Positions 1-7,614 of a stretch of 15,161 nucleotides of DNA are shown here, piece after piece. The translations under genes and the position numbers were made by a program. The notes below the pieces were generated by a model. The model was not told the DNA's origin. It saw only the letters and a list, made by a program, of their open reading frames with translations, and did not search any database. Where the stretch lies: NCBI GenBank assembly GCA_900550595.1, contig URTB01000016.1:1-15161 (forward strand), given 5' to 3'. The first letter of the stretch is position 1. Each line of letters starts with the position of its first letter. This DNA is from an uncultured Collinsella sp. Lineage in GTDB: Bacteria; Actinomycetota; Coriobacteriia; Coriobacteriales; Coriobacteriaceae.

Positions 1-3
1 TAA

Positions 4-39
4 AGTGCCGCCAGTAGCGAGGTTGCTGCTGGCGGCACT
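4..39 (-). terminator. Hairpin after aroQ, probable terminator of the aro cluster
   Basis: Arms 4-18 and 25-39 form a 15-bp stem with one G-T wobble and a 6-nt loop (19-24). Read on the minus strand, the hairpin starts 46 nt after the aroQ stop codon and is followed by TTTA before the window ends. It is therefore a candidate intrinsic terminator for the whole cluster. The T tract cannot be judged because the window stops. The rest of the stretch between the hairpin and aroQ shows no gene or other signal. Confidence 0.6.
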
Positions 40-84
40 GGCATTATTAGCGTGTTAATCGCGTTGATGGATTTGCTCGCGAGG

Positions 85-522
85 CTACTTTTCGAGACGC
101 TCCCTCAGCAGCTCCAGCGCATGGGCATAACCCTGGAGGCCCTCGCCGGTGATGGTGGCGAAGCAGGCCAGGCGGGCGTAGCTCACCTGACGGAAGTCCT
201 CGCGCGTCTCGACGGCGCTGATGTGGACCTCAACGGCGGGGATGGCGACGGCTTTGAGCGCGTCCAGGATGGCTACGCTGGTGTGCGTGTAGGCCGCCGG
301 GTTGATGACGATGCCGTCGACCTTGCCGTAAACCTCCTGGATTTTGTCGACGATGCTGCCCTCGTGGTTGGACTGGAAGACCTCGACCTCGTCAAAGCCC
401 TGCGCGGCGCCTGCCTCCTGGCAGATCTGGACCAGGCGGTCGTAGTTGTCGCTGCCGTAGATGCCCGGCTCACGAATGCCGAGCATGTTGAGGTTGGGGC
501 CGTTGATGACGACTGCTTTCAT
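85..522 (-). CDS. aroQ: Type II 3-dehydroquinate dehydratase
   Basis: This enzyme dehydrates 3-dehydroquinate to 3-dehydroshikimate, step 3 of the shikimate pathway, in the cytosol; the family is usually a dodecamer. The product has 145 residues, the normal family length. Type II signatures are all visible: NGPNLNMLG with N10, R17, the lid tyrosine Y22, QSNHEGSIVD (50-59), INPAAYTH (73-80) with N74 and H80, EVH with H100, and R107/R111. Every expected catalytic and binding residue is present. The start is the ATG at 520-522, preceded by AAAGGAAG on the minus strand. An upstream in-frame ATG at 576 would add 18 unconserved residues that run into the neighbouring hairpin, so it was not used. 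It is the last gene of the cluster, separated from aroE/K by 86 nt holding a 16-bp inverted repeat, so its expression may be partly uncoupled from the rest. Confidence 0.95.
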   Translation of the reverse strand: MKAVVINGPNLNMLGIREPGIYGSDNYDRLVQICQEAGAAQGFDEVEVFQSNHEGSIVDKIQEVYGKVDGIVINPAAYTHTSVAILDALKAVAIPAVEVHISAVETREDFRQVSYARLACFATITGEGLQGYAHALELLRERLEK

Positions 523-565
523 GGCTGCTTCCTTTGCGGTAGGTCGATTTGGCAAGGCGGAACGG

Positions 566-606
566 AAAACCACCACAAAGGTGCCTGTCCCCTTTGTGGT
601 GGTTTT
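566..606. repeat. Perfect 16-bp inverted repeat between aroE/K and aroQ (terminator- or REP-like)
   Basis: Arms 566-581 and 591-606 are perfect reverse complements separated by 9 nt (582-590). The hairpin begins 2 nt past the aroE/K stop codon on the minus strand. Both ends carry A/T runs, so it could act as an intrinsic terminator in either direction (TTTT on the minus strand, TTTTT on the plus strand). The core reads AAAGGTGCCTGTCCCCTTT on the plus strand. Such GGTGCCTGTCCCC-type palindromes resemble the REP-like hairpins dispersed in many genomes; that link is inference. If it terminates, aroQ lies beyond a partial stop signal. Confidence 0.75.
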
Positions 607-608
607 TG

Positions 609-1859
609 TTAGAGAGCGGGTGGGAGGGTGTCGAGGACGGCGCGGGCGGTGTTGGCGGCACAGTCGCGTGAGTCGACGATGTAGTCGGCCCAGGTGCGGT
701 AGCGCGGCATACGTTGCTCGGCGAGCTTGTCGATGCCGTCGCGAGCAGTGATGGGGCGTCCCTTATGAGCGAGTTCGTCGAGCTTGCGGTTGAGCATCAC
801 AATCTGGCTGTTCTGATGCAGCAGCGGGTAGTTCTCGTCGCGCGTGACCACGCCGCCGCCCGTGGAAAGCACCAGGCCGCTGCGCTTGGAGATGTCGGCC
901 AGCGCCGCCGTCTCCTGCTCGCGGAAGGCCGCCTCGCCGCGCTCGACTATATAGTCGGCGCAGGGCATCCCCAGGCGTTCCTCAAGCGCGCGGTCCAAGT
1001 CAAAGTGCTCGCGACCCGTGAGCTGGGCGATCTGCTCGCCCACGCGGGTCTTGCCCGAGCCCGGCATGCCGATGAGCGCGATGTTCTGCTCGCGGTGAGA
1101 CAGGCGCTCCGTTACGTCCAGGATGCGCTCGCGCGGGGTGGCTTTGCCGGTGTAGCGCTCAACAGCCTGTGCTGCTTGTGCCACAAGCATGAGCAAGCCG
1201 CCGATGCAGGGGATGCCGCGGCGCTCGGCCTCGAGCATCAGACCCGTGCGGGCGGGGTTGTAGACAATGTCGATGACGCCCTCGAGCGCATCGAGGCCTT
1301 CGAGCGTGCAGGGAGCGTCGGGGCAGTGGGGGAACATGCCGGCAGGCGTGCAGTTGACGAGCAGCGCGGCATCGGATTGCTGCGCGATGTTGTCGTAATT
1401 GACCTCGCTCGTGCGACCCACGGGTACGACGATGGCGCCCAGATCGCCGAGCACCATGCTGGCCGTAGTACCCGCGCCACCGGTGGCACCGAGCACGAGG
1501 ACCTTCTTACCGGCAACCTCAACGCCCAGCTCTTCGACCAGGCACTGAAAACCGAAGTAGTCGGTGTTGTCGCCGCGCAGGCGGCCATCGGGCAGGCGCG
1601 TGATGGTGTTGACGTTGCCCATGCGCTCGGCGAGCGGGCTCAGCTCGTCTAGGTATTCCATGACGGCGCGTTTGTAGGGGATGGTCACATTGGTGCCCTC
1701 CCACTCGTTGCCCGTCATAAAAGCCTCGAGATCCTCGGGCTCGCGCTCAAAACGCACGTACTTGAGCCCAGCGAGCTCTTTGTAGATGGTCGGGGTGTAG
1801 CTGTGGCCCAGCACGCGGCCCAGCACGCCGTAGGGGCGGGTTGCGACGGTATCGGTCAT
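609..1859 (-). CDS. aroE/aroK: Bifunctional shikimate dehydrogenase / shikimate kinase (AroE-AroK fusion)
   Basis: A 416-residue fusion covering two successive steps: NADPH reduction of 3-dehydroshikimate to shikimate, then phosphorylation to shikimate 3-phosphate. Residues 1-245 are shikimate dehydrogenase: a substrate site around LGHSYTP (18-24), NVTIPYK with catalytic K63, DNTDYFG with D100, a Rossmann turn LGATGGAGTT (123-132), NCTPAGMFP (169-177) and GGLLMLVAQAAQ (220-231). Residues 258-416 are shikimate kinase: Walker A GMPGSGKT (264-271), FDLD with D287/D289, FREQE near 312, GGG (334-336) and the lid segment KGRPIT (366-371). Stand-alone enzymes are about 270-290 and 170 residues, so both domains look complete. 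The ATG directly follows the pheA TAG with no gap, and its GGAGGTG ribosome site lies inside pheA (1866-1872), which suggests translational coupling. The GATGGAG turn differs from the common GAGGA form but should still bind the cofactor. Confidence 0.95.
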   Translation of the reverse strand: MTDTVATRPYGVLGRVLGHSYTPTIYKELAGLKYVRFEREPEDLEAFMTGNEWEGTNVTIPYKRAVMEYLDELSPLAERMGNVNTITRLPDGRLRGDNTDYFGFQCLVEELGVEVAGKKVLVLGATGGAGTTASMVLGDLGAIVVPVGRTSEVNYDNIAQQSDAALLVNCTPAGMFPHCPDAPCTLEGLDALEGVIDIVYNPARTGLMLEAERRGIPCIGGLLMLVAQAAQAVERYTGKATPRERILDVTERLSHREQNIALIGMPGSGKTRVGEQIAQLTGREHFDLDRALEERLGMPCADYIVERGEAAFREQETAALADISKRSGLVLSTGGGVVTRDENYPLLHQNSQIVMLNRKLDELAHKGRPITARDGIDKLAEQRMPRYRTWADYIVDSRDCAANTARAVLDTLPPAL

Positions 1860-3005
1860 CTAGAGCACCTCCGTATAGCTGCCAAAGTAGGTGAAGCTCT
1901 CGCACACGTCGTCGATTGAGTCGAGCAAGTCGTCGAGGGCCTTGCTGCCAAAGGGGCAGTCCAGGTCAAAGTAGAACATAAACTCAAAGTCGTGCCCGGG
2001 GATGGGGCGGCTCTCGAGCTTGATGAGGTTGATGTTGAGGGCGTAGAAGCGCTCGAGTACGCGATAAAGCGCGCCCGGCTCATTGGCCGTGGTGATCATG
2101 AGCGAGGTACGGTTGGCACCGGGATAGACGCGCGGTTCGCGACTGATGACGACGAAGCGCGTGTAGTTGTTGTCCGAGTCTTGGATGTTGGGCTCCAGCA
2201 CCTCCAAGCCGTAGAGCGCCGCACAGCTGCGCGAGGCGATGGCGGCGACGTCGGTGCGTTCGGAGTTGGCGACCATCTCGGCCGACATGGCAGTGTTGGG
2301 GTACTTGGTGGCATGCAGGCCGTGGCCCTCGATAAAGCCGGCGCACTGGGCAATGGCTTGGCCGTGGCTGTAGACCTCACGCACGTCGGCGAGTTTGGTG
2401 CCGGGTTTGACGAGCAGGTTGTGATCGATCTTGAGGCGCAGCGAGCGCACGATATGGAAATCGAATTGGGCGAGCAAGTCGTAGACGGCGTTGACCGAGC
2501 CGGCGGTGGAGTTTTCGATGGGCAACACGCCAAACTCGCAGAAGCCGTCGCGCACGGCGCGCATGACGCCCTCGAAGGTATCAAAGAAGGCAATATCGGG
2601 CACGTCGAAGAGTTTGCATGCGGCGATCTGGCTGTAGGCGCCCTCAACGCCCTGGCAGGCGACGGTGGCCGTTTGGGGGAAGGGTGTGTCAAAGGCTGCG
2701 GCCGTGGCGCGGGCTTTTTGCGACACCGTGGTGCCCTTGAGCTCATTGATGTAGCGCTGCTGCTCGGCTTTGCTCATGCTCATGAGGAGGCGGAACAGTG
2801 TGATGGTCTGGGCCTCGTAGCGCTCGGGTGAGCGGCTGGCGAGGTTGTTAAGCTTGGAACGCTCGCGGGCGGGGTCGAAGACGGCCTTACCCATCTCGAT
2901 CTTGGATTTGGCGACTTCGGTGGCAATGTCCATGCGCTCGACAAAGCTGTTGAGCAGCGTGGTGTCGATGCCATCGATGGCCTGGCGAATATCGGCAAGG
3001 TCCAT
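1860..3005 (-). CDS. pheA: Bifunctional chorismate mutase / prephenate dehydratase (P-protein)
   Basis: This enzyme converts chorismate to prephenate and then to phenylpyruvate, committing flux to phenylalanine. It has 381 residues, close to the E. coli P-protein. Residues 1-90 are an AroQ-class chorismate mutase with R7, R24, K35, D44, R47 and E48 in the spacing of the E. coli active site. Residues 113-290 are prephenate dehydratase: QGVEGAYSQ (118-126), GVLPIENSTAGSV (159-171), SHGQAIAQC (213-221) and NNYTRF ending in the TRF motif (282-284). Residues 300-375 are an ACT domain with GALYRVL and ESRP (331-334), the elements that bind phenylalanine for feedback inhibition in this family. The start is the ATG at 3003-3005, with AAAGGG 6-7 nt upstream; a GTG at 3018-3020 would leave no good ribosome site. 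A 136-nt gap containing a 34-bp inverted repeat separates it from aroC; downstream it abuts aroE/K. Confidence 0.95.
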   Translation of the reverse strand: MDLADIRQAIDGIDTTLLNSFVERMDIATEVAKSKIEMGKAVFDPARERSKLNNLASRSPERYEAQTITLFRLLMSMSKAEQQRYINELKGTTVSQKARATAAAFDTPFPQTATVACQGVEGAYSQIAACKLFDVPDIAFFDTFEGVMRAVRDGFCEFGVLPIENSTAGSVNAVYDLLAQFDFHIVRSLRLKIDHNLLVKPGTKLADVREVYSHGQAIAQCAGFIEGHGLHATKYPNTAMSAEMVANSERTDVAAIASRSCAALYGLEVLEPNIQDSDNNYTRFVVISREPRVYPGANRTSLMITTANEPGALYRVLERFYALNINLIKLESRPIPGHDFEFMFYFDLDCPFGSKALDDLLDSIDDVCESFTYFGSYTEVL

Positions 3006-3026
3006 GTAGGTCCCTTTCACGTGTTG

Positions 3027-3102
3027 GTGATTTTTCTGGGACGGGGATTAAAAAATCATTGTGTACCTAATGATTTTTTAATCCCCGTCCCAGAAAAATC
3101 AC
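3027..3102. repeat. Perfect 34-bp inverted repeat between aroC and pheA
   Basis: Arms 3027-3060 and 3069-3102 are exact reverse complements around an 8-nt loop (3061-3068). The arms contain GGGACGGGGATTA, with A/T-rich tracts on both sides. The element starts 21 nt upstream of the pheA start codon. A 23-bp block of its right arm (3079-3101) recurs identically at 11760-11782, so this is a dispersed element, not simply a local terminator. It could act as a terminator, processing site or mRNA stabiliser within the operon. The arms are longer than a typical intrinsic terminator and lie on either side of a short non-coding loop, like a solo REP or miniature palindromic element. No transposase is nearby. 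Confidence 0.9.
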
Positions 3103-3141
3103 TGGGTGGGCGTGGGAGCCGGAGTTGGCCCCCGGAGATTT

Positions 3142-4239
3142 TTAGAGCTGGGCGGCGTCCTCGAGGAGGGCATCCCAGATGGCGAGGGCGGCGGCTGCCT
3201 CGGCTACGGGGACGGCGCGCGGGACGATGCAGGGATCGTGACGGCCGTGGACCGAGAGCTCGGCGTTTTCCATGGCGTCCATATCTACGGTCTGCTGCTC
3301 GCGACCGATGGAGGGCGTCGGCTTCACGGCCATGCGCCACATGACGGGTGCACCGGTGGAGATGCCGCCCAGAATGCCGCCGGCGTTGTTAGACTCGACC
3401 GCAATCTCGCCGGTCTCGGCATCTACGCGGTACGGATCGTTGTTCTCGCTGCCGCGCATGGCAGCCACGGCAAAGCCCATGCCAAACTCTACGCCCTTTA
3501 CGGCGGGGATGCCAAACGCGATCTGCGCGATGCGGTTCTCGATGCCGTCGAACATGGGGTCACCGATCCCCGCGGGAAGCCCGTAGATGCCGCACTCCAC
3601 GATGCCACCGATGCTGTCGAGCTCATCGCGTGCAGCCAGAATTTCCTCGCGCATGCGACCGGCAGCGGCGGCGTCAATGCAGGGCAGGTCGTTCGTAAGG
3701 ATCGCCTTGCGGTCGGCCTCGCGATAGACCATGTCGTCCATGGGCAGGTCGGAGATGCCGCCGATCTGCGCCACGTGAGCCATGACCTTGATGCCACGGG
3801 CCTCGAGTGCCTGCAGCGCAATACCGCCGGCGATGCATAAGGGGGCCGTTAGGCGGCCGGAGAAGTGCCCGCCGCCGGCGACGTCATGCATGTTGTGGTA
3901 CTTCACGCGCGCCGGAAAGTCTGCATGCCCGGGGCGGGGCTTGCGACGCAGCTCGGAATAGTCCTTGGAGCGCGTGTTGGTGTTCTCAATGATCGCAGCG
4001 ATGGGCGCGCCGGTGGTGTGTCCATCGACCACACCGGCGATGATATGCGCGGCGTCGGCCTCGCGGCGCTTGGTTGCGGTCTCGTCGCGACCGGGGGCAC
4101 GACGGTCCAAAAAAGTCTGCAGCTGCTCCTGGTCAACGGCGATACCCGCGGGGATGCCGTCGAGCGAGCAGCCGATAGCAGGGGAGTGCGACTGACCGAA
4201 AATGCTTAAGTGCAAAACGTTGCCAAAGGTCGAGGACAT
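3142..4239 (-). CDS. aroC: Chorismate synthase
   Basis: This enzyme removes phosphate from 5-enolpyruvylshikimate 3-phosphate to make chorismate, step 7 of the pathway, using reduced FMN. It has 365 residues, normal length. Visible motifs: FGQSHSPAIG (14-23), RREADAAHIIAGVVDG (58-73), GGGHFSGRLTAP (122-133), the flavin-site region around 286-300, and RHDPCIVPRAVPVAEA (333-348). The first signature reads GQSHS where many members have GESHG, a variant also known to me from Gram-positive anaerobes. The start is the ATG at 4237-4239, preceded by GAGGAGGAG on the minus strand. An upstream ATG would add 17 unconserved basic residues overlapping aroA. It lies 1 nt after the aroA stop codon, so the pair is probably translationally coupled. 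Confidence 0.95.
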   Translation of the reverse strand: MSSTFGNVLHLSIFGQSHSPAIGCSLDGIPAGIAVDQEQLQTFLDRRAPGRDETATKRREADAAHIIAGVVDGHTTGAPIAAIIENTNTRSKDYSELRRKPRPGHADFPARVKYHNMHDVAGGGHFSGRLTAPLCIAGGIALQALEARGIKVMAHVAQIGGISDLPMDDMVYREADRKAILTNDLPCIDAAAAGRMREEILAARDELDSIGGIVECGIYGLPAGIGDPMFDGIENRIAQIAFGIPAVKGVEFGMGFAVAAMRGSENNDPYRVDAETGEIAVESNNAGGILGGISTGAPVMWRMAVKPTPSIGREQQTVDMDAMENAELSVHGRHDPCIVPRAVPVAEAAAALAIWDALLEDAAQL

Positions 4240-4240
4240 G

Positions 4241-5560
4241 CTACTCCTCCTCGAGCGTGACCTTGCCGCCCAGCAGACGGTAGTGGTCAAAGAAATCGGG
4301 ATAGGACTTGTTGACGGCCTCGGCGCCGTGGATCACGACCTCGCCGGTAGCACGGCTCGCAGCGATGGCGGCCATCATGGCGATGCGATGGTCGTTGTGC
4401 GAATCGACCTCGCCGCCGGTAAAGGCGTCGACACCCTTGATGATGAGGTCGTAGCCGGCAATGCGCACCTGCGCGCCCAGTGCGGTGAGCTCGCGGGTGG
4501 TGGTGACCAGACGGTCGGATTCCTTGATGCGCAGGCGGGCGCAATCGCGGATGAACGTGCGGCCTTGCGCCAACGATGCCACGGCAGAGATAACGGGCAC
4601 CAAGTCGGGGATGTCATGGGCGCTCATCTCAAAGCCGGCGAGCTTGTCGGACTGGACGGTGGCGGCGTTGGTGGAGCGCACGATGCGGGCGCCAAAGCGC
4701 GAAAGCGCGGCAAGCACGTTGCGGTCGCCCTGGGCCGAGCTAAGCGACACGCCCTCGACAGTGATGGGGTCGGAGCCGATGGCGCCGGCGCACAGCCAAA
4801 AGGCGGCGTTGGACCAGTCGCCCTCGACAGCCACGTTGCCAGGCGTGCGGTACGAGCCACTGCTCACGCGGAAGTTCGTGATTTCGGGTTGGCCGTCCTT
4901 GGCGGGGATGCGCTCGACGTTGACCTCGACGCCGAAGGCCTTCATGGCCTGGATGGTCAGGTTGATATAGGGACGGCTCTCGATTAGGCCGGTCACCTGC
5001 ACGCAGGAGGGCTGGGCCAGTAGCGGGGCTGCCAGCAGCAGGCCGGAGATGTACTGCGAGCTCACGTTGCCCGGCAGGATAAAGGTGCCCGGGCGCATGC
5101 GGCCGCTCGTCTTGAGCGGAAAACCGCCCAGACCCTGCAGGTCGCAGCCGGCGGCAATGATCTCGTCGGAGAGCGGGGAGAGGGGGCGAGCGCCCAGGCG
5201 GCCCTGGCCCACAAAGGTGGCCTCTGCCCCCAGTGCGCAGGTGACGGGCAGCATAAAGCGGAGCGTGGAGCCGCTCTCGCCGCAGTCGAGCGTGCCGCCC
5301 GCAAGTGCCTTGAGCAGACCAAACTCAATACTCTTCATGGTGGGGTGCACCTGGAAGCCGTCCTCGACGGTCTCGATGCGGGCGCCCAGGGCCGTGAGGC
5401 AGCGCACCGTGGCCTCAATATCGGCGCAGGTGGTGTTGCAAGTGACGTGCGTCTCGCCGTTGGCGAGCGCAGCGCAGATGATGAGGCGGTGCGCCATCGA
5501 CTTGGATGCGATGGCGGGGACGGTGCCCTTGAGCGGGGAGGGGGTGATGCGGGCTAGCAT
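4241..5560 (-). CDS. aroA: 3-phosphoshikimate 1-carboxyvinyltransferase (EPSP synthase)
   Basis: This enzyme transfers the enolpyruvyl group of phosphoenolpyruvate to shikimate 3-phosphate, step 6 of the pathway. It has 439 residues, the family size for the two-lobed inside-out barrel. Motifs: SKSMAHRLIICAALA (19-33, substrate phosphate site), CGESGSTLRF (93-102), GDWSNAAFWL (247-256), IPDLVPVISAVASLAQG (317-333), RLRIKESDRL (342-351) and SHNDHRIAMMAA (387-398). I did not assign a glyphosate-sensitivity class from these. The ATG start overlaps the end of aroB by 7 nt; a GGGAG ribosome site lies inside aroB. It is one nucleotide from aroC. Confidence 0.95.
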   Translation of the reverse strand: MLARITPSPLKGTVPAIASKSMAHRLIICAALANGETHVTCNTTCADIEATVRCLTALGARIETVEDGFQVHPTMKSIEFGLLKALAGGTLDCGESGSTLRFMLPVTCALGAEATFVGQGRLGARPLSPLSDEIIAAGCDLQGLGGFPLKTSGRMRPGTFILPGNVSSQYISGLLLAAPLLAQPSCVQVTGLIESRPYINLTIQAMKAFGVEVNVERIPAKDGQPEITNFRVSSGSYRTPGNVAVEGDWSNAAFWLCAGAIGSDPITVEGVSLSSAQGDRNVLAALSRFGARIVRSTNAATVQSDKLAGFEMSAHDIPDLVPVISAVASLAQGRTFIRDCARLRIKESDRLVTTTRELTALGAQVRIAGYDLIIKGVDAFTGGEVDSHNDHRIAMMAAIAASRATGEVVIHGAEAVNKSYPDFFDHYRLLGGKVTLEEE

Positions 5561-6660
5561 GCGGATGTGTCTCCCTTCTGGCCGAGGCCCTCGGCAATTA
5601 AATCATGGAAGGTGGAAAGCGGCGTGCGGTCGATGCTGCAGCGGCCAATACCGTGCGGAATCACCAGGTCGATAGTGTCACCGGCGCGTTTTTTGTCGTG
5701 CAGCGCCTCGGCAAAGATGGCGTCGGCCGAAAGCTCGCAGCGGGTTTTGAGGCCGTGGCGCGCGCAGAGTTCCTCGATGCGACCGGGCAGCTCGGCATCG
5801 CAAATGTCGTGCAGGGCCGCGGCACGCGTGATGATGCTCATGCCGATCGACACACAGTTACCGTGTCCCAGCTCAAAGTGCTCGCAGGCCTCGACAGCGT
5901 GTCCGGCGCTGTGTCCAAAGTTGAGGAGCTTGCGCTGGTTGGTCTCGCGCTCGTCGGCAACGACCACGGCGCGCTTGATGTCGATATTGCGGGCGATGAT
6001 GAGTGCCACGCGAGCCACGTCCTGGTTAAGCAGCTCCAGCGTGAGCGGGGTTTTCTCCAGTTCGGCGAAAAGCTCGGGATCGGCGATTACGGCGTGCTTG
6101 ACGACCTCGCCGCAGCCGTCGGCGAACTGCTCGGGCGTGAGGGTGGCGAGGCACCCCACATCGGCGATAACCACGCTCGGCTGCCAAAAGGCTCCGGCGA
6201 GATTTTTGCCGGCGGCCAGGTCGATGGCCGTCTTGCCGCCCACCGACGAGTCCACCATGGCGAGCAGGCTCGTGGGGATCTGCACAAACTTGCAGCCGCG
6301 CATGTAGGTGGCAGCCACAAAGCCGGCTACGTCGCCCACGACGCCGCCGCCGAGCGCCACGATTACGTCGGAGCGCGAAAGCTCGTGTTCGGCCACAAAC
6401 TCAAGAATGGCAACGTAGGTCTCGGCGCGCTTGTGTACCTCGCCGGCCTCGAAGGTGCAAATGCTTACCTCATAGCCTGACGCCTCCAGGCTCTGCTTAA
6501 CGGGCATCTGGTAGAGCGGGCCCACGTTGGTGTCCGTCACGATGACGGCGCGGGTGCCTCCGGCGGTGGCGCGAACGAGTGGCCCTGCCTGCTCCAGCAA
6601 AAACGTGCCCACGTGTACCTGGTAGGGGCGTGCGGTGTCGATATCGATGGTAATCGCCAT
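5554..6660 (-). CDS. aroB: 3-dehydroquinate synthase
   Basis: This enzyme cyclises 3-deoxy-D-arabino-heptulosonate 7-phosphate to 3-dehydroquinate, step 2 of the pathway, using NAD and a divalent metal. It has 368 residues, normal length. Motifs: LGGGVVGDVAGFVAATYMRG (103-122, NAD site), QIPTSLLAMVDSSVGGKTA (127-145), KNLAGAFWQP (152-161), GCGEVVKHA (182-190) with metal ligand E185, LNFGHSAGHAVE (246-257) with H250, and HGN with H266. The histidine motif is GHSAGH where GHTFGH is commonest; the ligands are kept. The ATG is preceded by AAAGGA at about 10 nt. A gap of 36 nt separates it from tyrA, and its last codons overlap the aroA start. Confidence 0.95.
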   Translation of the reverse strand: MAITIDIDTARPYQVHVGTFLLEQAGPLVRATAGGTRAVIVTDTNVGPLYQMPVKQSLEASGYEVSICTFEAGEVHKRAETYVAILEFVAEHELSRSDVIVALGGGVVGDVAGFVAATYMRGCKFVQIPTSLLAMVDSSVGGKTAIDLAAGKNLAGAFWQPSVVIADVGCLATLTPEQFADGCGEVVKHAVIADPELFAELEKTPLTLELLNQDVARVALIIARNIDIKRAVVVADERETNQRKLLNFGHSAGHAVEACEHFELGHGNCVSIGMSIITRAAALHDICDAELPGRIEELCARHGLKTRCELSADAIFAEALHDKKRAGDTIDLVIPHGIGRCSIDRTPLSTFHDLIAEGLGQKGDTSAC

Positions 6661-6696
6661 AAGCTATGGTCCTTTCGACCTGGCGTGATAGGTGGT

Positions 6697-7611
6697 CTAG
6701 TGGGCGCTCTCGTCGTCGAGTGCGCGCTTGATGCGATCGCCCTCGGCAAGGAGATTCTCAAGATAACGCTGGTCGCGGTCTTTGAGCGCACGGCTGTAGG
6801 CGCCGAGCGAATCGATCAGATGGTCGATCTCGAAGGCGAGAGCGTCGGCGTCGTCAATCATGAGCTCGGACCACATCTGCGGGTTGAGGTGTGCCACGCG
6901 CGTGAGGTCGCGGTAGCTACCGGCTGAAAAGCCGTGGTGGACCTGGGCGGTGGGGCTCTTTACGTAGGCGTTGGACACCACGTGTGCGAGCTGGCTCGTA
7001 AATGCGATCACGCGGTCGTGCTCGGCGGCGGTGGTCACGCTGAACTTGCCAAACCCCAAGGGACGCACCATCTCGCGCACCTGGCCCAAGAGCTCCAGCT
7101 TAAGGGCATCGTCTACCGCAGGCGGAACGAGCACGAGCGGTGCGCCCTGGAACAAGTCGGCGCGGGAGTGCGCGTAGCCCGTGAACTGGGTGCCCGCCAT
7201 GGGGTGTGCGCCCACAAAGTAAAAGCCGTGCTCTCGTGCGAGCTCAAAGGCCCGCTCACACACGATGCCCTTCACACCCACGGTGTCGATCACCACGGGG
7301 CCCATGATGGCATCGGTGTCGGTGGCGTCGGCGAGCGCCTGAGCGTGGGCCTCGAGCCACTCGATGCATGCCTCGGGATAGCAGGCAAGGACGATGATGT
7401 CGCACTCGCCGAGCGTCTCGTCGTTGAGCTCGCCGGCGACGGTACCCATGCTGGCGGCCGTCATCACGTCATCGTCGGGGTCCCAGGCAAGCACGCGAAC
7501 GCCCGCCTGCGCATAGCCGCGGGCAAAGCTGCCGCCGATGAGGCCCAGGCCCACGATGCCGGCGCACTTGGGTCCACCCTGGTTGACGCGTGCGTTTCTC
7601 ACCGTACCCAT
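6697..7611 (-). CDS. tyrA: Prephenate dehydrogenase
   Basis: This enzyme oxidatively decarboxylates prephenate to 4-hydroxyphenylpyruvate, the tyrosine branch opposite PheA. It has 304 residues with a Rossmann start GIVGLGLIGGSFARG (18-32). Other motifs are AHPMAGTQFTGY (135-146), DLFQGAP (152-158), EHDRVIAFTSQLAH (197-210) with catalytic-type H198, and SYRDLTRVAHLNPQMW (232-247). There is no ACT or chorismate mutase domain, so it is the mono-functional form. SQLAH replaces the usual SHLPH. Whether it strictly uses prephenate or also arogenate, and NAD or NADP, cannot be read with certainty. The start is ATG with AGGAG 7 nt upstream, only 3 nt after the aroF stop codon. A broad-specificity aminotransferase elsewhere would be needed to finish tyrosine and phenylalanine. 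Confidence 0.93.
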   Translation of the reverse strand: MGTVRNARVNQGGPKCAGIVGLGLIGGSFARGYAQAGVRVLAWDPDDDVMTAASMGTVAGELNDETLGECDIIVLACYPEACIEWLEAHAQALADATDTDAIMGPVVIDTVGVKGIVCERAFELAREHGFYFVGAHPMAGTQFTGYAHSRADLFQGAPLVLVPPAVDDALKLELLGQVREMVRPLGFGKFSVTTAAEHDRVIAFTSQLAHVVSNAYVKSPTAQVHHGFSAGSYRDLTRVAHLNPQMWSELMIDDADALAFEIDHLIDSLGAYSRALKDRDQRYLENLLAEGDRIKRALDDESAH

Positions 7612-7614
7612 GGG

